Shown here in pieces: positions 18,219 through 27,424 of a DNA stretch of 30,254 nt (position 1 is the stretch's first letter; every line of letters begins with the position of its first letter). The notes beneath the pieces were generated by a model. It searched no databases. It was not told the DNA's origin and worked only from the letters and a program-made list of their open reading frames with translations. The stretch lies in contig BFEA01000720.1 of assembly GCA_003427395.1 (NCBI GenBank), positions 102,471-132,724 on the forward strand, in the 5' to 3' direction. Source of the DNA: Chara braunii. Its lineage: Eukaryota > Streptophyta > Charophyceae > Charales > Characeae. The position numbers were made by a program, and so were the translations under genes.

Positions 18219-18323
18219 CCAGACACAAGACACTGCAGGTTTTTGAGGTGTCGGGTTTCGCACAGTCCCGAGCAATTTCAAAGCGGCCGTTTTGACTTGG
18301 CGCCCGCCGCTGCTGCCCGTTGG

Positions 18324-18325
<2 letters not shown>

Positions 18326-18394
<69 letters not shown>

Positions 18395-18395
18395 N

Positions 18396-18443
<48 letters not shown>
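18326..18443. repeat. GA microsatellite, about 118 bp
   Basis: Uninterrupted GA dinucleotides with one ambiguous base at 18395. True length is uncertain in an assembly. Confidence 0.98.
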
Positions 18444-18444
<1 letters not shown>

Positions 18445-18814
18445 ACTGACAGTGCTGCCAGTCTGAAGACTCAGACGTTCTGAATTGAACTGCAAAGTTC
18501 GAACTTTTAAGTTACATATGAACTTTATGAAGTTATGAACTGAAATTACTAAATCCGAAGTTCAAAGTTCAAAGTTAATCATACTTTTTTCAAAAAAAAA
18601 TTCTCTGTTTCTTTAGTCTTGTGCCTGCTTTGCACTGTTTGCAACTCTTGCAAGGAACCTGACAGTTCACAGCTTGCTCGAGTGCATCAAACCGCATGCA
18701 TACATGTCATCACACGTACAAAGTGGCCTCACACAAAACCAGGTTGAGATGAGATAAGAACCAAGTAGCACAGCTTATATTATCAATGTCACTTAATACA
18801 AAGAGTATCATGAG
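18444..18814. other. AT-rich stretch with AAGTTC repeats
   Basis: 18494-18507 is a perfect palindrome AAAGTTCGAACTTT, and AAGTTCAAAGTTCAAAGTT is found near 18558-18577. No gene or known element is recognised in the rest. Confidence 0.5.
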
Positions 18815-19474
18815 TTCAGCGCCAACAAGAGGTAAGTCTCCCTCATCATACTACAGCGTGGAACCTGGCTCAGCCAGCATTCTCCTTCAGATCACAAGTG
18901 TGGCGCCAACAGGTAAGTGTCCACCATATCCAAACTCACTCCCTGTCTTCTCTCTCTTCTCTCTCAATAACTTTGTCTTGGTTCTCTTCCCTTCACTATG
19001 CATGCACACTCTCACCTACGAAGATCTACTCTGAATGTCACTCACTGATATCCCACTACTGACTAGCCCTACTACTACTAGCATAGGCTGGCGCAGCTAT
19101 GGCTTCCCTGCAGCCAGCGCCCAGCTTATTTCCTCCCTGGCGCAGCTTCTTCTTCGGCGCCCAACTCCCTGCACTATAGCGCACAAGTGCCTCAGCACTT
19201 CCACGCATTAATGCCAATGGGAATCTGCCTGTGGGGGAGGCTGCCTCGTTTCTTATAGTGCTGGCCTCCCCTGGCAAGGTCTGAATTCTGCCTGTCCTGG
19301 TCCTTTCCCAGTCCCAGCCTCTGTGTATGTGTCCCAGATCCCTTTCCTTCAGGGGTTGCTGCTGCTGCGGCCTTCAGGCCTTGATTTCGGACTCCCAATC
19401 TGAATCTAGACTTTTTTTCTGACTTGAATCCGGACTGGAACTTAACTCTTGGACTTCTGCTGGACAGACACACC
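18815..19474 (-). mobile_element. LTR-like promoter region B (diverged relative of A)
   Basis: Shares with region A the ordered blocks GATATCCCAC (19048), GCAGCTATGGCT (about 19094), GCACAAGTGCC (19181) and CACTATAAG on - at 19260-19252. U3 on - contains GGCCTTCAGGCC (19369-19380). Two copies of a GGCGCCAACA/GGTAAGT motif lie at 18817-18838 and 18901-18918. The proposed TG start (TGTGTCTGTCC on -, about 19474) is tentative, and the lower limit is arbitrary. Confidence 0.5.
19252..19260 (-). promoter_or_regulatory. TATA-type box of LTR-like region B
   Basis: CACTATAAG on -, followed by AAACGAGGCAGCC; it matches the box and downstream block of region A. Confidence 0.5.
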
Positions 19475-19647
19475 CAATGCACGAACAGACACTCTTCCAG
19501 GCGATGCCCCTCACCACCTGGGTCGCCTTCACACTCGTCTCCACCCTCCTCACTACACACCACTTACGGCCAAACTCTCCCAGCAGACCGCATGTATGTA
19601 CCGTATAAGGCAGAAGACAAGCGCCAGATGAGCGCAATCGTACCACA

Positions 19648-19659
19648 GCTCTGATACCA
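19648..19659 (-). other. Primer binding site, initiator-Met tRNA type (left copy)
   Basis: TGGTATCAGAGC on -, 3 nt after the CA end of LTR C. This is the common plant LTR-retrotransposon PBS. Confidence 0.85.
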
Positions 19660-19662
19660 AAT

Positions 19663-20581
19663 TGCAAGGAAGATGAGCATTAGCGAACTTTGGCAATCAA
19701 ACAGCATCATACATATGAGCCCAGATAGTCTTGACCTCGAACCACAGCAGACTGGCATCACGAGATACACCAAATAAGAACACACCAAGAGTTCAAAATT
19801 GACAATGNTGAAGTAGTCCCATCATCATCAACTACGAACCAGAGTTGATATCCTANTGGCGCTCGGCNCCCAGACTACAGGTGGCAGATCCTATCTAGCC
19901 TATACTACGAAGCAGAATGATGNCATCAACANCGTTCCCGAAGTACGAGCATATGGCGACCAATGTCGCACGCTTCAGCACCAGNTATGTCTCTCGTAAC
20001 ACTCACAACCCCGATCCACACCGCACAGATGCCACTAGCACCCAAGGACCACCATGCGCCCCATCCAGCATACAGCAGCGCAGCTCGGCNATGGNTGCGT
20101 GCTCCTTCCTCTCGCCCGTGAGCNCGTGAGTGCCAGCCAGCCAGCGGATTGCGCAGCAGCGCTCACGCAGCATGCAGCNAGCACCCGAATGCCGAATGAG
20201 GAGGCAGGCCCTTCCCTATATCGAAGTGGCCTGCCTGCGTCCAGTCCAGGAAACTTCCGGTAGGCCCCGGTAGGCACAGGCCCAGTCACGAAGGGAGCAA
20301 GCCTGGGGCCTGAAGTGGTTGCATGCGCCCAACTGCTTTCGGCCTGTGTTTGGCCTGGTACCCGTATCCAGCCCAGGGCCTGCTTCACATTCATTTACAC
20401 AGGCGGCCCAGGGCCTGGATTCATTCAACCAACTGGCGCAATGCAATTGTCTGAATTTCCCCGTTGCGGGGTACCCTGAAGAATGAGGCCCGAAGGGCCT
20501 GTCGTGCCTACCTTCACTTAGGGCGGCCGACCTTGTTGCAGATAGGGCCCCGTAGGGGCTAAGCGGGCGTAGCCTCGCACA
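19663..20581 (-). mobile_element. LTR C, 919 bp (left copy)
   Basis: On - it starts TGTGCGAGGCTACGCC at 20581, similar in style to TGTGGCATACAGCGTAGCC of the LTR at 3013, and ends CCTTGCA at 19663, next to the PBS. U3 begins with hairpins (CCCCTACGGGG; AGGCCC-TTC-GGGCCT) and many GGCCT words. All ten ambiguous bases of the block lie inside it. As placed here, no gag follows the PBS, so this copy is suspicious. Confidence 0.75.
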
Positions 20582-20965
20582 ATGTTGTACAACATACTTT
20601 TTTTTCGGATTTTTTACTGAAGTTTTTTTTTAAATCGAAATTCTGAAAAAATCAATAAAAAACATTTCCATCCTCGTTCTTATTCTTTTCTCGAATTTTC
20701 TCGTGAATTTTGATAAGACCCTCAGGCAAACGTTGTTTGTATTGCATTGTTGTATAACATTTTGGTTTTTTCAGATTTTTTTTATTACGTTTGAAAAATC
20801 GAAGTTCCAAAAATTTGAATACAACATACGTACGTTGTATTTGAATACAATGTACGTACGTTATATTCGAACATATATTCTATTCGGGGAAAAACAAGCG
20901 ATTTCTGAAAACCCGATTTCCAGAGGTAATTCGAATAGAACGTGCGTACGGTTTTTTTCGGGTTA
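20582..20965. repeat. AT-rich stretch with TACGTACG palindromes (left copy)
   Basis: ATGTTGTACAACAT directly follows the LTR. At 20819-20875, ATACAACATACGTACGTTGT and ACAATGTACGTACGTTAT stand side by side. At 20935-20965, GTGCGTACGG followed by a T run and CGGGTTAA is a reverse match to 17786-17805. Probably ends of a small DNA transposon. Confidence 0.5.
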
Positions 20966-21877
20966 ACAAGGTAGCATGTTTGCCATCCCAGCTGTTCCAT
21001 GTGTTGTCCCTGGGCTGTACCAGTATACACGGGGGCCACAGGTCAGTTGTGCATACTAGTCCACCTGATCCTGCACCTCTTGCTAGGTCCGACCAGCAGC
21101 AGTTACAAGCCCAGGGTTTAGCGAAAGAGAGGTTCAACAACTGACGTTCAGGAACAGTTGTAGACGAAGTTTAATTTTTCGGCTTGATACTGTGCTAAAA
21201 TTCCACGCGACCAGATCCCGGGACATCGCCTAGGTGTCTCCCCCGGACGGGTCATGGGCATGCCCAACGCATTTTCGCACTGGGCCATTTCAGGCCCAAA
21301 ACTTGCCCTGTGCTAATCTTGGAAGGCCCAAAATTACCGCACTGCAGTAGGCCCGTGTTCTTGGATTTTTCCAACCAGAGCTTGGCATTCAAATTCCAAC
21401 AGCAGTTCCTCGCTCTGCAGCTGCCCGCCCCCACCACTCACGCCTCCGGTTTTTCATGCCCCCACCAAAGGTTGCTCACCGTGCCACCTACCATGCACCA
21501 TCACCCACCATGCTCTCACTGACAGTAAGAACGAGAGAGAGTGACCTTGTCCTCCTCACTGCTCTACCCTCCACCTCCTCCTTCCTCATTTGTCCTTCCT
21601 CCTCCTCCTCCTCCTCCTTTGTCGTCCTTTCCTCCTCCTCTCTCCTCATGTCGAGTACCGCATGGCAACATGATGCACAATTACTTCTTGTTGTTCTCCG
21701 CCTCCTCCACCTCCCTCCTCCTCCCTCCTTTCTCCTTCCTCCTTGTCTACCATCCTCCTCCTTCCTCCTCCCTCCTCCCCTCTCCTCCTGCCACGTGGCA
21801 GCACACCGAACAATGTTGTTTTTTTTTTGTATCGTGACAGTTGTTACATGTTGGGCAATGTACATATAAACCATGGC
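20966..21877. other. No gene; includes a CT-rich tract (left copy)
   Basis: 20966-21480 shows nothing I can assign. 21545-21800 is strongly pyrimidine-rich with CCT/TCC runs (21590-21620 is nearly pure TCC). Open frames there are low-complexity only. Confidence 0.6.
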
Positions 21878-22440
21878 TACGATCCGGACATCCGGACCGC
21901 CGTCCAGACGGTCCGGATTCAGTCCGGACTCCAGACGTCCGGTTTGGAAGGTCCGGATCTGCCAAAATTTGAGGGGAAAAAAAAAAAAAAAAGGGTCCAG
22001 GACCCTTCCCCATTGAGGAGCCAAGCCCCCAAAATTGTTTTGGGGGTTTTTCAAGCCCGTTTATGCTTTTTTGGGGGGTCCGAACATGCTCTCTCTCTAT
22101 AATAATTTATTAGACAACCACAATTTTTTAATTATTAATAATTCATTACCTTTTATTAGTTTTTAACTTTTTAAAGTCTTTTTTAAAGCTTTTTTGTAGT
22201 TTTTGACTTGTAACTCAAGTTTGGTTAGGAATTCTGACATGACTCTGAGGCAAAAGTGGTTTGCATTGTTATTCTGCATAGCATACTTTTTTTTTGGATT
22301 TTTTTATTTTTATTTTTTTTAATGGTCCGAACATTTCCGAACCTGTCCAGACATTCGGACCGTCCGGATCCCCCCATGTCCGGAGGTCCGAAAATGTCCG
22401 AAATTCCGGACGTCCGAAAACTACCGGACATGAGTCCAGT
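21878..22440. repeat. Two clusters of TCCGGAC motifs around an AT-rich core (left copy)
   Basis: 21878-21957 and 22322-22440 are packed with GTCCGGA, CCGGAC and near variants; the 360 bp between are T/A-rich. Similar motifs fill 17868-18220. The plan of motif-rich ends and a non-coding core suggests a MITE-like element with subterminal repeats. Confidence 0.5.
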
Positions 22441-23411
22441 GTCGAGCGCATCGGTCCGACACCGCACAAGGGCAGCACGGGACCCTCCCGGCCACATCAC
22501 GCAGGAGTTGGTTTTTGAATCCTTCGTCGCGATTGTACATGGAGCTTCCGCAAGCCGCTCCAGCCGAGTGCGCCAGCCATACCTCTCGCGAGCCCCTACG
22601 ACAGGATAGGGCCTACGCGAGGCACGACTTACCTCCACCTTACGGGAGCTGTCACCTCCCTTCGGTGGGCGTATCCCAGCCGAGCTACCAGTCCACAATA
22701 CGAAAGCTAATCAGCTGCAATCGCAGAGGTGGACCAGACGAGGGCGTTTCTCGTTCGCTGTAGCATAGGATGCACGCGCGGTAATACGCCTCTATCGGAC
22801 CCGCACGTGAACAAACATCTTGGGGGGCTGAAGTCCCAAGCGCGGCTCGTCGCCGGTCGACTAGGACGCATCCCACTACCACACATACACCACACTACGA
22901 ACAAAAAAAAAATAAAACACACACACACACATCAAACAACGCAACAACACTCATAGTCCCTTCAGTAGCCGTCCCATAACTTCCCAATGCGTAAAACGGA
23001 TAGGCGTCATGCGCGAGACTTAGTATAAAACTGCGCGAACGCAGGGCCTACTCATGTCGACTCGCAATGCAAGCGTACGCAAGCGGTCGCAGTGATGGCG
23101 TCCTATGCAGTACCCATATTCATGCGGCCCTCGTTAATCTCGAGGGTTGCATTCGACACTCAAGTATCGACTGACATGCGCCTTGAGGGTTAATCTCTCG
23201 ACGCTGGACAACCGCTAAGCGCGGTTGAGAACCACACCCTCTTCTCCACCCTGCGGAGAGTGGGTGGTACACAGGTTCATACCTGTGGTGGCAATCGTCT
23301 CTTATTGCCCTGGAGACCAGTTCCATCATCTAGGGCCTGGAAACGAGTCAAGGGGTTTGACTTTGACGGCTGCCACGGACTACAACGTCCAACTATAATA
23401 ACTCTCAGAAG
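22441..23411. other. No gene recognised; possible TATA box (left copy)
   Basis: GC-richer DNA with many short inverted repeats. Small open frames have no family features. TATAAAA at 23024-23030 on + is followed by GCGCGAACGCAGGGCCT and could be a promoter, but nothing coding follows. Confidence 0.35.
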
Positions 23412-25225
23412 NACTTGATACAAGCTTGCCGTGCCCACCGATCTCTCCACACGTCCTCAGCTAGACCCGCTTTCTCCCATGGAGGAGCATTGGGGTCTGT
23501 TTGACTCTTTGACCGGGATCCCCTAGGGCGTCTACCGGTCCCTTAACCTTTTTGTTGGGTTACGGCGGCGACTACTCCACCCTCTGAAGTATCGCCGCCT
23601 GCCTCTGCACCTACTCCCTCCTGGAAGTTGTCGTCCAACTCGATGGTTGAACCATCGTTGTTAACAAACATGATGCGACCTTTCGCCTTCCAATTGGGAG
23701 GTAGTGTCTTCTTTTTCCCTTCCGTAGTGGGTGCCTGTCCATGCCCTATCTTTGCTTCGAGGTCTAGGGCCACCTTGCTTAACGAAGGAAAGTTGTGCAT
23801 ATTAATGTTGGCCTCTTTTGCCAACTGGTTCCCGAGCGGCAGAGATAAGGTCCTCAAGTACGAAGTTAGCAGGACTTGGGGGCCATAGCGTACCCCTTGA
23901 ACACAAATCAAACGCTCTACAGCGTCGGTGGCATCCCTTACTGACTTAAACTGCCGCGTGTGCAGTGTCAGAATCGCATCAGTGGCCTTTTAAGCCTCCT
24001 GCGGATCATGCCACCTGTCTTCCACCATTTTNAGGAAGTCCTCCAATTTTTGAGAGGCTGCCCAAGAGCGGAAGTCATGACCGTACCNNTGGAGTTGCAC
24101 TAACCCACTCAACCATCTCGCTGCACTACCCTCCAGGTAGGAAGCAGCCACAAGCACTTCTTCGTGTGGCAAGGTGAGTTTACACCTGACGTAGACTGGC
24201 ACCGCCCTCAACCAAGTGTCGAGGTCTTCGCCTCTCTTGTCTCCCGTAAAAGGTTTGGGAGCGGCGATGGCCGTTGGAACCCACTGACTTTGTCCCGGTC
24301 CCTGCACCAACCCGGGCTGTGGACCCGACAATACAAGTTGTTGTGCTAGCTGCTGGGGCTGTGTGCCCTGAGGTTGCACTAACTGCGAGACAGCAGGCTG
24401 CGTGGTGACTGCAACCTGTGACGGACTTGGAGTAAACACTGTCTGAACAGGAACCTGCAAACTACTCCCTGTTGTTACCCCTCCTGACAGAGGCATGCCC
24501 AGGGAAACGATAGCAACCGATGAAGGGGCTACATATGGGGATACCCCAGTCACCGGTGGAACAGAAGGAGGAGGATATGGCACTGACCAGGCACCAGGCC
24601 CTGCCGGTGATGGTGCGGCCTGAGCACGCCCTGCCAATACGGCCAGGCTTTGGTGAATGTCCTGAAGGAGGGTAGTTTGATGCTCCTGCATCTCAATTAC
24701 GCCTAGCAGGGCCCTCCTAACTACCTTCACATCCTGATCCATATGCGTCAGGTCCATCGTCTCTAACTCCTCTATGTCTGTCCCTCTCTGTTGCATCCTG
24801 GCTCTTCTTCTAATCATTATCTCTTTCTCCCTTTTTATCTTTCCTAATGCCTGCTGTAGCTGTGCCTCTTGCAGGGATGCCTGCTGGATGGCGACATCCT
24901 CCGGGGACAACACCGCGGGCTGGCTTGCCATTAAGCCAGTGGACTGACTCACGGTCTGCACGACCGTGGACCCGGCGGTACTTGAACTTCCGGCTTGGGA
25001 AGTCTGCTGCGCAGACGTGCTCATGGCTGTGGTAGCCATGGCTGCTATAGCACTGGCCTCTCTAGCAAATGCCCTGCTGGCCTCGGCTGCTCTAGCTCTC
25101 CTTTCCCTTCGTCGGTGGAACAGTTCCCTATCACCCTCCGGTCCTAAAGACACATGGGATACCGGTCCTCTAGTCGATCGTAAAGTCCTGCGGTCGTCCT
25201 CTCTGGTGTCCTCCACGTCGCTCAT
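23412..25225 (-). pseudogene. LTR-retrotransposon gag, stop at 23990, cut in the zinc knuckle
   Basis: ATG at 25225; open for 411 codons to TAA at 23990-23992, then the same frame continues (TLHTRQFKSVRDATDAVERL) to a second stop near 23543 and beyond. Residues 1-70 are charged and Ala-rich, about 107-200 are helical and likely coiled coil (ASLQEAQLQQALGKIKREKE), and about 200-318 are Pro/Gln/Val-rich. The Gag capsid region starts near 323 (PKPFTGDKRGEDLDTWL, then EVLVAASYLEGSAARWL). Gag builds the particle that encloses RNA and RT. Past the second stop the frame reads APPWEKAGLAEDVW, then WARQACIK and a codon TNC at the junction, as if a CX2C knuckle were starting. Sequence breaks off there. 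PBS and LTR lie upstream in the right order. N at 24032, 24088-24089 and 23412. Confidence 0.8.
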
Positions 25226-26490
25226 AGGCTACAGCACTGTGNACTGTCCACACTAGATCATTCTAGATGCCTACCGCAGCTTAGTACACAAACCAACTAA
25301 TTAGTGGTGGCTATCAGAACAGATCTCATTTGGGGTCAACAGGTAAGTGAGGTTCCTATTGTCAATACTATTTTTAGCAAGATTAGTTCCCAGACAGAGA
25401 AAACATTAGGAATAAATAATATTCTAAACTAATGTTGTCTGTCAGATGTCACATGGCTGTCCATCTAACTAATCAATAATAAAAATAATGTTGACTGACC
25501 GGGTCTGTTCACAGTTTGGAATCTAAACCCGAACTTATCATCTGAAATCTACCCCTCCCTTTGTTCTTCCCAATGTCACGGTGTCACGTTTCTTTGCATC
25601 AGAAGCCAAGCGTGTCTNAAAGGTGTGCAATCCGGTCCCACCCCTGTGCCCCGGGTTATCGTCGAGCAAGGCAGCCACAACACTCTTATTTACCCTCGTA
25701 CGCCGACGAGCCTTCCATTCGGATGATCTGGCTGATCAAGAGGCAACCCAACGCCCGCCCCCAAGTGACATCAGGAATTATTTTACGTCGCAGCAGGACC
25801 ACGATCACAGCCAGATCAGAGCTGAGTCCCCAGCCAGAAATGTTTATAGACGGTCTGGTAAGCGTCTACAGAGGCTGCCACACTCGAGTTACCCCTATCA
25901 TGCGCAAGCAGCAGAACCAACGACTTGCAGCGAAGCATGTGTGTACTACACCCAGTGGGTTGGCATGGTGACCGTGACCCAGTGCTTCGTCCANGGCCCT
26001 TCAAGAANCTCCGCCCGTCTTCCCCCAGATGCTCCACGTGAACAATCACGACTCTCAAGGTTGAGCGCACACGACACCTCACGATGAGAGGACTCTCAAG
26101 ACAGAACTCACAACCTCACGGTAAGAAGTGATGAAGAGGGTAGATAAGGTTAAGAGCAACGTACCTCGTTCATGCTGCCCCCAACCACAGAGATAATCTC
26201 ACCAGATGACCTGAAGATGATTGCGATGACCAGTCACAGCATCGGGACAACCTGCGTTTCGCCGTTCCACCTCAGCCTCAATCACCCAACAGATAGTTCT
26301 CATCACACTGCGAACACCCAATATTCACACCTTAGCCTTCCAGGCGATGCCCCTCACCACCTGGGTCGCCTTCACACTCGTCTCCACCCTCCTCACTACA
26401 CACCACTTACGGCCAAACTCTCCCAGCAGACCGCATGTATGTACCGTATAAGGCAGAAGACAAGCGCCAGATGAGCGCAATCGTACCACA
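25226..26490 (-). other. Leader between PBS and gag
   Basis: About 1.27 kb with no reading frame I can recognise. Four isolated N (25242, 25618, 25994, 26008). GGGTCAACAGGTAAGTG at 25334-25350 on + is another copy of the GGCGCCAACAGGTAAGT-type motif. A long non-coding leader before gag is common in plant gypsy elements. Confidence 0.55.
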
Positions 26491-26502
26491 GCTCTGATAC
26501 CA
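26491..26502 (-). other. Primer binding site, initiator-Met tRNA type (right copy)
   Basis: TGGTATCAGAGC on -, 3 nt after the end of LTR C. Gag follows downstream on the same strand, so this is the functional position of a 5' LTR and PBS. Confidence 0.88.
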
Positions 26503-26505
26503 AAT

Positions 26506-27424
26506 TGCAAGGAAGATGAGCATTAGCGAACTTTGGCAATCAAACAGCATCATACATATGAGCCCAGATAGTCTTGACCTCGAACCACAGCAGACTGGCA
26601 TCACGAGATACACCAAATAAGAACACACCAAGAGTTCAAAATTGACAATGNTGAAGTAGTCCCATCATCATCAACTACGAACCAGAGTTGATATCCTANT
26701 GGCGCTCGGCNCCCAGACTACAGGTGGCAGATCCTATCTAGCCTATACTACGAAGCAGAATGATGNCATCAACANCGTTCCCGAAGTACGAGCATATGGC
26801 GACCAATGTCGCACGCTTCAGCACCAGNTATGTCTCTCGTAACACTCACAACCCCGATCCACACCGCACAGATGCCACTAGCACCCAAGGACCACCATGC
26901 GCCCCATCCAGCATACAGCAGCGCAGCTCGGCNATGGNTGCGTGCTCCTTCCTCTCGCCCGTGAGCNCGTGAGTGCCAGCCAGCCAGCGGATTGCGCAGC
27001 AGCGCTCACGCAGCATGCAGCNAGCACCCGAATGCCGAATGAGGAGGCAGGCCCTTCCCTATATCGAAGTGGCCTGCCTGCGTCCAGTCCAGGAAACTTC
27101 CGGTAGGCCCCGGTAGGCACAGGCCCAGTCACGAAGGGAGCAAGCCTGGGGCCTGAAGTGGTTGCATGCGCCCAACTGCTTTCGGCCTGTGTTTGGCCTG
27201 GTACCCGTATCCAGCCCAGGGCCTGCTTCACATTCATTTACACAGGCGGCCCAGGGCCTGGATTCATTCAACCAACTGGCGCAATGCAATTGTCTGAATT
27301 TCCCCGTTGCGGGGTACCCTGAAGAATGAGGCCCGAAGGGCCTGTCGTGCCTACCTTCACTTAGGGCGGCCGACCTTGTTGCAGATAGGGCCCCGTAGGG
27401 GCTAAGCGGGCGTAGCCTCGCACA
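26506..27424 (-). mobile_element. LTR C, 919 bp (right copy), 5' LTR of the gag element
   Basis: TGTGCGAGG at 27424 on - to CCTTGCA at 26506. Together with the PBS, leader and gag it forms the 5' portion of one LTR retrotransposon. Unlike the left copy, its downstream context makes sense, so this placement is the more credible one. Confidence 0.8.

Larger units (their letters stand above)
19494..23411. repeat. Left copy of the 3918-bp duplicated block
   Basis: Same sequence as 26337-30254 (shift 6843) as far as I can compare by eye, including ten single N at identical places (19808, 19856, 19868, 19923, 19932, 19985, 20090, 20095, 20124, 20179). The match begins at CTTCCAGG and ends at 23411, one base before an isolated N. 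The block holds leader, PBS, LTR C and 2.8 kb of further repeats. Confidence 0.95.

Noticed and set aside
18192-18495. Frames of Ser-Leu or Arg-Glu repeats
   Set aside because: Pure translation of the GA microsatellite.
21456-22054. Frames of 137 and 188 codons in the CT-rich tract
   Set aside because: Low-complexity Ser/Pro/Leu or Glu/Arg readings of a pyrimidine tract, repeated only because the whole block is duplicated.
25561-26087. Overlapping frames of 136 and 168 codons on +
   Set aside because: They lie in the non-coding leader antisense to gag, contain ambiguous bases and show no family features.
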